Notes: a model not told the origin generated them from the sequence alone. Counted from the first letter of the stretch, positions 1-9,054 are shown. The stretch: 64,000 nucleotides of DNA from Polyangia bacterium (GCA_030429545.1 JAUIFF010000006.1:310001-374000), one strand, 5' to 3'. Numbers and translations: made by a program.

Positions 1-399
1 CGAGTTCTCAGGGCTCCGTTCGCAGACAGCTTTTACCCGTGAACCGAGCCCTGAGAAGTCGCCTACTGCGAGCTTCTTAGAGCTCCGTTCGCGGAGAGCT
101 TTTACCCGTGAGTCGAGCCCTGAGAAGCGAAGCTGTAGTCGCCTACTGCGAGCTTCTTAGAGCTCCGTTCGCGGAGGGCTTTTGGCCGTGAACCGAACCC
201 TGAGAAGTCGCCTACTGCGAGCTTCCTAGAGCTCCGTTCGCGGAGGGCTTTTGGCCGTGAACCGAGCCCTGAGAAGTCGCCTGCTGCGAGCTTTTTAGAG
301 CTCCGTTCGCGGAGGGCTTTTGGCCGTGAACCGAGCCCTGAGAAGCGAAGCTGTAGTCGCCTACTGCGAGCTTCTCAGGGCCGGTCTCACGGCCAAAAG
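1..399. repeat. Tandem hairpin repeat array 1 ending in a long hairpin
   Basis: Units begin at 1, 69, 149, 218 and 287 with lengths of 68, 80, 69, 69 and 80 bases. The longer units differ by an 11-base insert (CGAAGCTGTAG). Each unit pairs GAGCCCTGAGAAG with CTTCTTAGAGCTC-type arms. The last copy forms a near-complete hairpin: 317-345 pairs with 371-399 through about 28 base pairs with two bulges. The loop itself folds as GCTGTAG-TCGC-CTACTGC. The array starts 18 bases past the stop codon of the minus-strand ABC gene. No uridine tract follows on either strand, so it is not a plain terminator. Array 2 near 8500-9030 has the same apical element. Confidence 0.8.
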
Positions 400-416
400 A
401 ACCCGCGAGCCGGAGG

Positions 417-2249
417 TTAGGCGGTTTCGGTCTCGTCACCCTGCTCGGCAAAGCCCTGGCGATAGAGCTCGGCGTAGAGGCCATTTTGGGCCATGAGCTG
501 CTCGTGTGAACCCTGCTCGGCCAGCTCCCCACCGTCGAGGACGAGGATTTTGTCGGCCCGGCGAATCGTGCTCAGACGGTGGGCAATGACCAACACGCTG
601 CGCCCCTCCAGCAGGGTTTCGATGGCCCGCTGAACGCGATGCTCGGTCATGCTGTCGACGCTAGCGGTCGCCTCATCGAGGATCAGCAACGTCGGTTCAC
701 GGGCGGCGACCCGGGCAAACGCGATCAACTGCGCCTCGCCAGCCGAAAGGTTGCGACCCCGTTCCTCGATCCACATCTCGTGACCACCGCGCTCAGCGAC
801 AAAGTCGGCTGCCTGCACAGCCTCGAGCGCCCGGTCGATTCTGGCGGGGTCGTCGACGATCCCCTCCTCGCCCAAACTGACGTTAAACCGGACGTTGTCG
901 GCGAACAAAAACACGTCCTGCTGGACCATCAAGATATGTTGGCGAAGGGTGTCTGGAAGGACAGTTGAGAGTTCGCACGCGCCCTCGGGCAACTCGAGCG
1001 CAATCGATCCGCTGTACCCCTGGTAGGTCCGGGTGAGTACCCGCCCCAGGCTCGACTTACCCGATCCGGTGCGACCGACCACCGCCACCACCTCGCCGGG
1101 AGCGATATCAAAGTTGAGCCCCTTGAGTATCTCGGGGCCCTCCTCGCGGTAGCCGAAACGCAGGTTGCGTACGCACATACCCCCGCGCCAGTTCACGAGT
1201 GGGTCCGCAGTCTCAGGCTCGCTGCGCTCTTCAGATGTCTCATCGAGCAGGCCGTAAATCCGCTCGAGTGAGGCCAGTGCCCGCTGGATTGTTGCCAACT
1301 TGCCGGAGAACTCGCGGATCGGAACAAACACCCGTTGCAGATAGTCGATGAACGCAAACAGCAACCCCAGGGTGATCGGGCCGTGGGTCTCACTGACCCC
1401 GGGCGCCCCAAAGTAGATCAGCAGGGCGATGCACATCGCACTGATCCCGTCCATCAATGAGTAGAGCAGGGCATCGTAAATGTTGGCCGACTTGGTCGCC
1501 CGCAAATAGCGGGTGCCGAGGCGTTCAAACTCCTTGGCCGCTGCCTCCTCGCGGCGAAACAACTGGACCACCGTGACGCCCGCGAGCTGCTCGGCGAGGT
1601 AGCCACTTTGCACACTTTGGGCCTTGCGTACCTCTAGCTGCAAGCCACGCAACTTTCCGGAGAAAAACCGGACGATGATCGCCAACACCGGGGCGACCGC
1701 AAGTGAGATCAGCGTGAGCCGAACATCGAGCCAGAACATCGCGCCGAGGGTCGTTAAAATTACGACGATGTCGGTTAAAATTGTAAATACACCAAAAGAC
1801 AGGGTCTCGCTGAGGGCTTCGACATCGCTCGTCGAGCGCGACAGCAACGAACCCACCGGGTTTTGGTCGTAAAAGCTTGCCGGCAGGCGCAACACATGGC
1901 GGTAAATCGCCTGGCGAACATCGCTGATCACTGTATGACCGGCGCGTTGCAATGCATAGATCTGGGTGGCCTGGGCCAGAAACTGCGACACCACCGCGGC
2001 CATAAACAACATCGCGGTGACACGCAGGGCCAGAATGTCGGCATTGGGGATATCGACATCGACGGCTTCCTTGACCAGCAACGGCCGCAGGGTCGACATT
2101 GCCGCGACCACCGGAATCATCAGCAGGCCGAGGATCAACCAGCGTTTGTGCGGGGCGACATACGGCCAAAACCGCATCAGTGGCGCCACGGTGCGTTCGC
2201 GAAAGCTTTGTTTGCTAGCCACCGCTGTCCTCCGTGCGTTGGTGGACAT
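417..2249 (-). CDS. ABC exporter subunit with canonical ATPase site
   Basis: This 610-residue protein is a type I exporter half-transporter with an N-terminal six-helix membrane domain and a C-terminal nucleotide-binding domain. Visible motifs are Walker A (GRTGSGKSS), the signature region LSAGEAQ, Walker B with catalytic Glu (LLILDEATASVD) and the H-loop (IAHRLSTI). It overlaps the 3' end of the upstream ABC gene by 35 bases, so the two are translationally linked and probably form a heterodimer like MdlA/MdlB (SmdAB) or TM287/TM288. This subunit would carry the consensus-type Walker B. The substrate cannot be read from sequence; multidrug or lipid export is typical of the group. The start is the first Met and could be slightly later. 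Confidence 0.9.
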   Translation of the reverse strand: MSTNARRTAVASKQSFRERTVAPLMRFWPYVAPHKRWLILGLLMIPVVAAMSTLRPLLVKEAVDVDIPNADILALRVTAMLFMAAVVSQFLAQATQIYALQRAGHTVISDVRQAIYRHVLRLPASFYDQNPVGSLLSRSTSDVEALSETLSFGVFTILTDIVVILTTLGAMFWLDVRLTLISLAVAPVLAIIVRFFSGKLRGLQLEVRKAQSVQSGYLAEQLAGVTVVQLFRREEAAAKEFERLGTRYLRATKSANIYDALLYSLMDGISAMCIALLIYFGAPGVSETHGPITLGLLFAFIDYLQRVFVPIREFSGKLATIQRALASLERIYGLLDETSEERSEPETADPLVNWRGGMCVRNLRFGYREEGPEILKGLNFDIAPGEVVAVVGRTGSGKSSLGRVLTRTYQGYSGSIALELPEGACELSTVLPDTLRQHILMVQQDVFLFADNVRFNVSLGEEGIVDDPARIDRALEAVQAADFVAERGGHEMWIEERGRNLSAGEAQLIAFARVAAREPTLLILDEATASVDSMTEHRVQRAIETLLEGRSVLVIAHRLSTIRRADKILVLDGGELAEQGSHEQLMAQNGLYAELYRQGFAEQGDETETA

Positions 2250-4047
2250 GAGCCTCGGCGTAGTGCCCGTCCCGGGCGATCAATTCGGCGTGGGTGCCCC
2301 GCTCGATCACCCGACCGCGGTCGAGTACCAGGATTTCGTCGGCATGCTCGAGCACGCTTGTGCGGTGCGAAACGATCACGGTCGTCGGCGGGGGCGTGTC
2401 GTCGCCGTGGTCTGAAAGCCCGCGGATTGCCGCGACGAGGCGCGCCTCGGTGCCCTGGTCGACCGCGCTCAAAATGTCGTCGAGCAACAGCAGCGGCGGT
2501 GCCTGGTAGAGAGCGCGTGCCAACGCGGTGCGTTGCCGCTGACCCCCCGAAAGCATGACTCCGCGTTCTCCGACCACGGTGTCGAGCCCTTCGGCGAGAT
2601 TTTGGATGTCCTCCACAAGGCAGGCATCGGCCAACACGCGGTCGAGCATGGGGTCGACAATTTTTTGTGTAGGTACATCTTGTGGGGCATCGAGCGAACC
2701 TTCACGGGCATCGCTTGTACGTGCATGGCCGGTCTTTTCGCCCTTGAGACGAATGTTGTCGCGCAGGGTCGTCGAAAACAAAAACGGGTCCTGGGGCACC
2801 ACGGCCAGATGTGCGCGATAGGTGTGTAGCGGTACTTTGGTGATGTCCTGGCCATCGAGCATGACCGTGCCGGCGGGGGCCGTATAGACCCGGGCCAACA
2901 GGTTGACGAGCGTGGTTTTACCCGAGCCAGTCCGGCCAAAAATCCCGAGTGTTTGGCCGCTTCCCAGGTTCAGCGAAATATCCGAAAGTGCCGGCTCGTC
3001 GGCCCCCGGGTAGGTGAAGTGGAGGTCTTGCAGGGTCAGCGCGGGCGGTCCTTGTATCTGCAACTCGGCTTCGACCGCCGGCAGTTGATCATCGGTTTGC
3101 ACAACCGCATCGATCCGCCCCAACGCGACAATTCCCCGGGAGATCGCAGCCAGCACCCAGGCCAGTGCCATCAGCAGGCCCACCAAGCTGATCAGCAGCG
3201 AGGTGAAGGTCGCCAGCTCACCGATTTCCATTTGCCCGCCGATCACCCGATCGCCGCCGACCCACAGCACCAAACTGGCACCGACAAGCCCGGAAAACGA
3301 CAGCGCAGGCATCGAGAACGCGCGGATCTTGGCAATTCGAAGCTGGAGGTTGAGATAGGCTTGGTTGCGCTCGGCGAACCGCCGCACCATCGCCTCCTCG
3401 CTGCCGTGTGCCCGCGACGTGCCAATGCCGGCGTAGCTTTCGAGGATGCGGTCGGACAGCTTGGCCAGAAGCTCGAGCGACTGGCGGATCATCCCGTAAA
3501 ACAGCCGGACTGTCCGGTGCATATACACAGCGCCGAGCGAGACCGGGGCCAACACCCACATGGTCAGCACCGAGTCGGTCACCCACATCTGGTGAATATG
3601 CAAGGGAATCGCCACCGCAACGTTACACACCTGCAGCCCGGCAAACCCGATCAGCAAGCGGACCGAGGAGGTGTCGTTGGTGGCAATGCTGACCAGCTCT
3701 CCGACCTTGCGCCGTAGGTAAAACGGGCTTTGCAGCGACAACAGCTTGCGAAACAGGTCGACACCTAGGCGGAACTCGACCGTGCGCCCCGGGTTGAAAA
3801 ACAGCACCCGCGACAGTGTCCGGGCGACGACGACAGTCACCGCCCACAGCATCAATTCAAAGGCAATATCGCGACCGGCCTGCGCCGCCTGGGCGCCACC
3901 ACCTTCGAGCAACGTGAGCGCGTTGCCAACCAGCGTCGGGATGCGAACGATTGCGTAGTTGGTGACGAACAACATCACCAGCCCCAGCGCGTACTGGGGA
4001 AGGTTGGGAACGGCGTAGCGCCGCAAAAATCGCAGTATCGGCTGCAC
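2215..4047 (-). CDS. ABC exporter subunit with degenerate Walker B (Asp for Glu)
   Basis: This 610-residue half-transporter has the same architecture as its downstream partner. Walker A (GRTGSGKTT) and a perfect signature (LSGGQRQR) are present, but Walker B reads LLLLDDILSAVD, so the catalytic Glu is replaced by Asp. In heterodimeric bacterial exporters such as MdlA or TM287 this marks the subunit with a weak ATPase site. Its intact signature loop would complete the partner's active site. It is the first gene of the two-gene minus-strand operon. Substrate unknown. Confidence 0.9.
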   Translation of the reverse strand: MQPILRFLRRYAVPNLPQYALGLVMLFVTNYAIVRIPTLVGNALTLLEGGGAQAAQAGRDIAFELMLWAVTVVVARTLSRVLFFNPGRTVEFRLGVDLFRKLLSLQSPFYLRRKVGELVSIATNDTSSVRLLIGFAGLQVCNVAVAIPLHIHQMWVTDSVLTMWVLAPVSLGAVYMHRTVRLFYGMIRQSLELLAKLSDRILESYAGIGTSRAHGSEEAMVRRFAERNQAYLNLQLRIAKIRAFSMPALSFSGLVGASLVLWVGGDRVIGGQMEIGELATFTSLLISLVGLLMALAWVLAAISRGIVALGRIDAVVQTDDQLPAVEAELQIQGPPALTLQDLHFTYPGADEPALSDISLNLGSGQTLGIFGRTGSGKTTLVNLLARVYTAPAGTVMLDGQDITKVPLHTYRAHLAVVPQDPFLFSTTLRDNIRLKGEKTGHARTSDAREGSLDAPQDVPTQKIVDPMLDRVLADACLVEDIQNLAEGLDTVVGERGVMLSGGQRQRTALARALYQAPPLLLLDDILSAVDQGTEARLVAAIRGLSDHGDDTPPPTTVIVSHRTSVLEHADEILVLDRGRVIERGTHAELIARDGHYAEAHVHQRTEDSGG

Positions 4048-4265
4048 GGGCCGGGGGCAGCCATACCCTCAAATCCGCGGTGCGTCTAGCGGTGGCACGG
4101 GTTTTGCCTCACATCGGGGCAATTTTTGCCCGCAGTTGGCCCGGCCAACCGTATTTGCGACATGCCCTAGCCGCGCAAACCGCCAACCGGGCGCGGGTGA
4201 CATCAGCCAATCTAGATGCTGATACACATAAGATTAGAAATCATGCCTATACACTTGGTCGGCGT

Positions 4266-4985
4266 TCAGGTCCCCGGCCGGTGGCCAAAAATCGCAATAT
4301 GCAGGCGTTCGCCCAGGCGAAATCCACGCTCGATGCAGGTCTGAACCAAGCTTTCGTAGGCGCCTGACAACAGCTCAGGCCTGGTCCCCTCGGGCATCAA
4401 CAACACCCGTCCACGGTCCTGTGGGCAGACCTTGAGTTCGCCTAGAAGCGACTCGATTTCACGCAGATCGGCGGCCAGCTCGAGTGCGCTTGTACGCACA
4501 ACAAACTTGAGTTGCCAGGGGTAGTTGGCCATCAACCGCCGCAGGATTTCGGGCTGCAAGCGCCGCGTCTCGTGCTTGACGGCAGCCTCGGGATCGCGCG
4601 CATGCGGTGTGCTGTGGGCGAGTTTGGGACTGAGCGACATGAGATCGGCGGCGGCCCCCTCGAGCCACACGGTCCCGGCGGTCTCAAACGTGACATGGTG
4701 GCCGTTTGCTCGTAACGCGCAACTGAGCTGCCCCATGGCGGGGAACAGCAGCGGTTCGCCACCGGTCAGGACGACGTGACGCGGGCCGCGAGCGCACCAG
4801 GCGACAAGTTCGTCGACCGCCGTCATCTCGCCAACCGGGGCCCATGACGTTTGCGGGGAGTCGCACCACTGGCACCGCAGATTGCACCCGGCGACCCGAA
4901 TGAACGCCGAGGGCACGCCGACGAGCATGCCCTCGCCCTGCAGGGAGACAAATCGCTCCTGGATGCGCAACCGCGACCCGACCAT
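4266..4985 (-). CDS. queE: 7-carboxy-7-deazaguanine synthase (radical SAM, QueE)
   Basis: QueE converts 6-carboxytetrahydropterin to 7-carboxy-7-deazaguanine in queuosine precursor synthesis. The N-terminus carries the family's FVSLQGEG stretch and the radical SAM cluster motif CNLRCQWCD (CX3CX2C), followed by a TGGEPLL S-adenosylmethionine-contact motif. Length (about 239 residues) fits the family. The ATG chosen lies a few residues before the conserved start; an in-frame GTG at 5021 would add 12 residues, and neither has a strong ribosome-binding site. No other queuosine genes lie nearby. A 180-base gap separates it from the ABC operon downstream. Confidence 0.88.
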   Translation of the reverse strand: MVGSRLRIQERFVSLQGEGMLVGVPSAFIRVAGCNLRCQWCDSPQTSWAPVGEMTAVDELVAWCARGPRHVVLTGGEPLLFPAMGQLSCALRANGHHVTFETAGTVWLEGAAADLMSLSPKLAHSTPHARDPEAAVKHETRRLQPEILRRLMANYPWQLKFVVRTSALELAADLREIESLLGELKVCPQDRGRVLLMPEGTRPELLSGAYESLVQTCIERGFRLGERLHIAIFGHRPGT

Positions 4986-5120
4986 CGCCGGGTGATGCCA
5001 CAGCCCGCCGGCAAACGCCACGGCCGTTTCTCACGAAAAATCAATGCATACACATGATTAGCTGCGCGAGGTCGCGCAAAAACATCGGGCCCGGCGATTT
5101 TGGCCGCCAAGCCCGATGTA

Positions 5121-5194
5121 TGCGCCCGGCAGGACTTGAACCTGCGGCCCCCGGATTCGAAGTCCGGTGCTCTATCCAGCTGAGCTACGGACGC
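5121..5194 (-). tRNA. tRNA-Arg, anticodon TCG
   Basis: The minus strand folds as a full cloverleaf of 74 nucleotides. The acceptor stem pairs GCGTCCG with CGGGCGC, the D-arm contains AGCTCAGCTGGATAGAGC, the anticodon loop is CTTCGAA with anticodon TCG, and the T-arm contains GGTTCAAGTCC. No CCA is encoded. It lies alone between queE and the subtilase gene. Confidence 0.95.
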
Positions 5195-5362
5195 AAGGTC
5201 GGCGAGCATATCAGAGTCTTTGCACGCGACCCACCAAAGTTTGGGTCGACGGGAATCGCGGGATTCGCCGGGCGGTAGGGCATTTGTCAGCGCGCAACGT
5301 GCACCCATCCAGACCTCCTCTATACTCAGGCCCGGACTTCCGATCGCAGTCAAAGCCACATC

Positions 5363-7237
5363 ATGAAATCACCATCTTCGACCCGTCCCTCCCATCGCCG
5401 CCTCGCGCTCGCCTCGACCGGCCTGCTGGTCCTCTCCACCATCCTGTGGGCGCGCCACGCAAGCGAAGACACCGGCGTCTCGGCCAACGACCTCACAACC
5501 GATGCCGCGACGGTGTTTGCCCAGACATCGGGACAGCAGCGCACCGGTGCACTGTTGATCGACCTGGTCGAACCGGAGGCGGGCGAAGGCGGATCTGAAG
5601 TCGAGATCGCAAAGCTCGCACGTGACCTCGGGGCCGAGCCGGCAGGTTTTTATAGCGAAGGCGAGCATCTTTACCGGGTGGCCGGGACCCCGGGCCAGCT
5701 CCAGGCACTCGCCGAGCAGCTCGCCGACCACCCACTCGTCGAGGGCACCGAGCCGGAGATGGTCTACGAGTTGATCGGCACCGATGCCCAGCCCGCCGGG
5801 CTCGACAACGGACCGGAGCGGTCGACGCGATTTGAGCCCAATGACGAGATGTTCCCGCTGCAATGGCATATGGAGCAGATCCACGCGCCGGAGGCGTGGA
5901 CCCAAGTCCGCGGCGAAGACACCATCGTCGCGGTCATCGACACCGGGGTTGCATGGAAAGACGGCCCCGGCGGCGCGCGCCAAGTGCCCGACCTCGCCGG
6001 CACCTCATTTACCCACGGCAAAACGTTTTTGAGCAACGCCCTGCCCGACGGGCTCGACGACCACCTCCACGGCACCCATGTGGCCGGCACCATCTCGCAA
6101 TCGACCAACAACGAAATCGGTGTGGCCGGGGTCGCGTTTGAGTCGACCATTATGCCGCTCAAGGTGCTGTCTGGCGACGGGCGTGGCTCGGTTGGCGCGA
6201 TCGCCAATGCCATTCGCTACGCGGCCGACAACGGGGCCGACGTGATCAACATGAGCCTCGGCGGCCCACTGCCCTCGCGGGTGCTCGCCAAGGCTGTTGC
6301 CTATGCACACAATAATGGCGTCACAGTTGTCTGTGCCGCGGGCAACGAAAAGAAGGGGCGGATCGGCTACCCCGCTGCCCACGAAGGTGCCGTCGCCGTC
6401 GCCGCAACCGACTTTGCCGGCGAACGCACCTGGTACTCCAATTGGGGCAAACATCTCGATATCTCGGCACCTGGTGGTGATACCCGGGCCGACAAAAATG
6501 GCGATGGCCACCCCGATGGCGTGTTGCAGGACACCATCAAACTGCAAGACCCGCGCTACCACGAATACATGTGGCTACAAGGAACTTCGATGGCCTCGCC
6601 CCACGCCGCCGGCGTGGCCGCGCTGGTGGTCTCGGCCGGGGTCAACAACCCCGACGAGGTCGAGCGCATCCTCAAACAGACCGCCGTCCACCCCAACAAC
6701 GTCGAGTGGGACCAGGACTACGGGGCCGGCATCATCGACGCTGCCGCCGCTGTCAGCGCTGCGAAATCCGACTACACACCCGAACGCGGGGGGATCTTGG
6801 CGCTTTTGGGCCTCGGGTTGTCGGGCCTGCTCGTCGGCTCCGCCTCGGGTCTTAGCCGCCGCCGCAAATTCAAGCTCGACGCCGCCGCGGCTGGTGGCGC
6901 CGCTGTCGGGATGGGCCTTGGCTTCGCCCCCCTCGCCTACGGGCTCGCCTCCGCCACAGGTCTCGGATTCGGCTCGCCTCTGGTGATGTCCGCCGCGCTT
7001 CCGGTACTGGCGATTTTGAGCCTCCTCGGGGTCAAATCCCTGCGGGCACCACTTGCCGGACTCGCGCTGGGCTACGCCGCTGTGCTCCTCCACGGGGCGA
7101 TTGTATTGCCGACGTTACTTACCGAGCTCCCTGGAGGCCCCGTTGTCGACCAGCTGTGGCTCGCGGCCAATGCGATACTCGCGCTTTGGGTGGGGCTCTT
7201 AACGATGCGCTCAGCCTATCGCGCAAAACACGCATAG
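5363..7237 (+). CDS. Subtilisin-like (S8) serine protease with C-terminal membrane domain
   Basis: A secretion signal or anchor (residues about 12-30) is followed by an inhibitor-I9-like propeptide region and a subtilase domain. The catalytic triad is visible as Asp193 (VIDTG), His236 (HGTHVAGT) and Ser409 (GTSMASPH), with the oxyanion Asn328 in AAGN. After about residue 470 the protein becomes a hydrophobic C-terminal region with four or five likely membrane segments separated by an RRRKFK loop. That is unusual for S8 enzymes and suggests a membrane-tethered protease acting outside the cytoplasm. It is transcribed alone and followed by a terminator hairpin. Confidence 0.9.
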   Translation: MKSPSSTRPSHRRLALASTGLLVLSTILWARHASEDTGVSANDLTTDAATVFAQTSGQQRTGALLIDLVEPEAGEGGSEVEIAKLARDLGAEPAGFYSEGEHLYRVAGTPGQLQALAEQLADHPLVEGTEPEMVYELIGTDAQPAGLDNGPERSTRFEPNDEMFPLQWHMEQIHAPEAWTQVRGEDTIVAVIDTGVAWKDGPGGARQVPDLAGTSFTHGKTFLSNALPDGLDDHLHGTHVAGTISQSTNNEIGVAGVAFESTIMPLKVLSGDGRGSVGAIANAIRYAADNGADVINMSLGGPLPSRVLAKAVAYAHNNGVTVVCAAGNEKKGRIGYPAAHEGAVAVAATDFAGERTWYSNWGKHLDISAPGGDTRADKNGDGHPDGVLQDTIKLQDPRYHEYMWLQGTSMASPHAAGVAALVVSAGVNNPDEVERILKQTAVHPNNVEWDQDYGAGIIDAAAAVSAAKSDYTPERGGILALLGLGLSGLLVGSASGLSRRRKFKLDAAAAGGAAVGMGLGFAPLAYGLASATGLGFGSPLVMSAALPVLAILSLLGVKSLRAPLAGLALGYAAVLLHGAIVLPTLLTELPGGPVVDQLWLAANAILALWVGLLTMRSAYRAKHA

Positions 7238-7260
7238 CACGAAATCCGCCGCTGTTACCG

Positions 7261-7288
7261 CCGCCTCTTCTCACAAGGGGCGGTTTTT
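7261..7288 (+). terminator. Rho-independent terminator after the subtilase gene
   Basis: CCGCC with an inner CTT pairs with AAG and GGCGG, followed by five T residues. Confidence 0.65.
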
Positions 7289-7348
7289 GATTTTCGTTTT
7301 CATTATCTTGTCAGCAGACGGATCCTCGTTTACAACGATCATGAGTTT

Positions 7349-7369
7349 TGAAAGTGATTATCAATCACA
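7349..7369 (+). promoter_or_regulatory. Fur box upstream of bfd
   Basis: The 21-mer with the core TGATTATCA matches about 16 of 21 positions of the 7-1-7 Fur consensus. It lies 25 bases before the ferredoxin start, where a repressor would block transcription. No Fur gene is in the window. Confidence 0.65.
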
Positions 7370-7393
7370 TCAAAACGCGCGGAGGACATACCG

Positions 7394-7594
7394 ATGATCG
7401 TTTGTCTGTGTAAAGGCGTTTCATCCCAAACCATCGTCGACGAGGCACGTCGCGGTGCCTGCACGCTCCCGCAAATCCAGACGCGCTGCCAAGCCGGGAC
7501 CGGTTGTGGTGCCTGCGTCAACCAAATCCGCCAGTTGCTCGAGACCTCGGGGCCGATCCGCCGCGACGGTCAGCAGACCATCACAAGCGATTAA
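7394..7594 (+). CDS. bfd: Bacterioferritin-associated ferredoxin (BFD-like [2Fe-2S])
   Basis: This 66-residue protein has the BFD/fer2_BFD cysteine pattern: Cys4 and Cys6 in VCLCKGV, and a second CxxC pair in GTGCGACVNQI. BFD donates electrons to bacterioferritin to release stored iron. A Fur box lies just upstream and the bacterioferritin gene follows after a terminator, so the pair is probably iron-controlled. Start ATG is preceded by GGAGG (7381-7385). Confidence 0.9.
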   Translation: MIVCLCKGVSSQTIVDEARRGACTLPQIQTRCQAGTGCGACVNQIRQLLETSGPIRRDGQQTITSD

Positions 7595-7616
7595 CCAGTC
7601 GCGCTCCAAGTGAAAC

Positions 7617-7641
7617 AAGCCGGGCACTTCGCCCGGTTTTT
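7617..7641 (+). terminator. Rho-independent terminator after bfd
   Basis: CCGGGC-ACTTC-GCCCGG hairpin followed by five T residues. Confidence 0.8.
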
Positions 7642-7696
7642 CGTTTCGAACCGGCGAGATTGTTGCATCCTCAACGATTTTCATTGCAACTTCAAT

Positions 7697-7717
7697 TGAA
7701 AGTCATTCTCAACTTCA
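7697..7717 (+). promoter_or_regulatory. Weaker Fur-box-like site upstream of bacterioferritin
   Basis: TGAAAGTCATTCTCA and flanks match about 14 of 21 positions of the Fur consensus and repeat the TGAAAGT left arm of the site before bfd. It is about 110 bases upstream of the bacterioferritin start. Confidence 0.45.
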
Positions 7718-7828
7718 TGCACCGGTCGACATTGGAGTTGACTGCCGCTTTCAGTCGCAAAATCTTGCAGGAGCCGCATATGGCAAGCCCCTAGCAAGAT
7801 TCAAGGAAAGTGGTAGCTTGCCGCTGAG

Positions 7829-8296
7829 ATGAAGAGCAAAGCCAACATTATCGAGACGCTCAACGAAATCCTCACCGCCGAGCTAACCGCGATCAACCAG
7901 TACTTTATCCACGCGAAGATGTGCGCCAACTGGGGCTTCGGCAAGCTCGCTGCCAAGGTCCGCGCCGAGTCGATCGACGAGATGAAGCACGCCGATCAGC
8001 TGATCGACCGGATCCTGTTTTTCGACGGCGTCCCCAACCTTCAGCGATACAACAAGGTCAATGTCGGCGAGACCGTCAAAGAGCAATTCGAGCTCGACCT
8101 ACAACTCGAATACGAGGCCATCGACCGCCTCAACAAGGCCGTCGCCCTGTGCCGCGAAGCCGGAGACAACGGCACCCGCGAGCTTCTAGAGGGCATCTTG
8201 GTTTCGGAAGAGGAACACACCGACTGGCTCGAAACCCAGCTGGAACTCATCAACAAACTCGGTGAGCAACTCTACTGCGCACACCAGCTCGGCTGA
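7829..8296 (+). CDS. bfr: Bacterioferritin
   Basis: This 155-residue four-helix ferritin matches the usual length. The di-iron ligands are visible: Glu18 in the first helix ([11 protein letters not shown]), Glu and His in DEMKHAD, and Glu/His in SEEEH. The Met in DEMKHAD is the family's haem ligand, so this is a haem-binding 24-mer that stores iron as ferric mineral. It follows bfd, its electron donor, in the same direction, with a terminator and a Fur-like site between them. Confidence 0.95.
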   Translation: MKSKANIIETLNEILTAELTAINQYFIHAKMCANWGFGKLAAKVRAESIDEMKHADQLIDRILFFDGVPNLQRYNKVNVGETVKEQFELDLQLEYEAIDRLNKAVALCREAGDNGTRELLEGILVSEEEHTDWLETQLELINKLGEQLYCAHQLG

Positions 8297-8316
8297 GACA
8301 CCACACAACACCCACC

Positions 8317-8345
8317 AAAACCCGACCCCAGAGGCCGGGTTTTTT
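8317..8345 (+). terminator. Rho-independent terminator after bacterioferritin
   Basis: AAAACCCG pairs with CGGGTTTT around an 11-base loop, followed by further T residues. Confidence 0.75.
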
Positions 8346-8476
8346 AGTGGTTAGACGCCAATCCAGATGTGTCCGCGTCTGCCTGACAAGCAAGAGTCAG
8401 ATGGCGAAACATGCACTTACAAATAAGGCCGGCAGTAATGTTTGGTGCAGGCCATCGCAACGAGGGCCCCGCAAAT

Positions 8477-9030
8477 ATCCTCGCCCCCAACGATTCGGAC
8501 TGCCGCAAACGTTCAAACGTCTCGGGCCCTCGTCCCAACGATTCGCGGTGAGCAGGCCGCTAGTCAACACACGTCTCCGGCCCTCGTCCCAACGATTCGC
8601 GCTCACACTTCTGCTCAGAACCCCGTCCCCCTACCCCAGCGATTCGCGCTCAGACGTGCCGCTGTAGTCAACCTACTGCAAACGTCTCGGGCCCCAACGA
8701 TTCGCGCTCACACTTTTGCTCAAAACCCCCCCTGCCCAAACGATTCGCGCTCACACTTTGCTCAAAACCCCGTCCCCCTACCCCCAACGATTCGCGGTGA
8801 TATTTCGGCTCAGGAGTGCCGCTGTAGCCAACCTACTGCAACCTCTCCGGCCCCAACGATTCGCGCTCACACTTTGCTCAGAACCCCGTCCCCTACCCCA
8901 ACTTCTGCTCAAAACCCCGTCCCCCTGCCCCAACGATTCGCGGTGATATTTTGGCTCAGGAGCGAGGCCTGAGACGTGCCGCTGTAGTCAACCTACTGCA
9001 AACGTCTCAGGCCCGCTCCTGAGCCAAAAT
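8477..9030. repeat. Degenerate repeat array 2 ending in a long hairpin
   Basis: The gap between bacterioferritin and mnmE is filled with decayed copies of a unit containing CAACGATTCGCG, GCTCACACTTTTGCTCA and AACCCCGTCCCCCTACC. Three copies of GCTGTAGTCAACCTACTGC or a close variant occur near 8660, 8820 and 8980. The last copy sits in a hairpin in which 8948-8977 pairs with 9002-9030 (29 base pairs, one bulge). The apical stem-loop GCTGTAG-TCAAC-CTACTGC matches array 1, although the lower stem sequence differs. The hairpin ends 24 bases past the mnmE stop codon. No gene was seen in this stretch. Confidence 0.75.
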
Positions 9031-9054
9031 AGCCCGCGCGTACGACGAAGCTCA

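Noticed and set aside
1-399. Possible CRISPR array
   Set aside because: Units are almost identical throughout with no unique spacers, and no cas genes are near. The structure is a tandem hairpin repeat.
7717-7794. 25-codon frame directly after the second Fur-like site
   Set aside because: No ribosome-binding site beyond the Fur-like sequence and no similarity; too short to support as a leader peptide.
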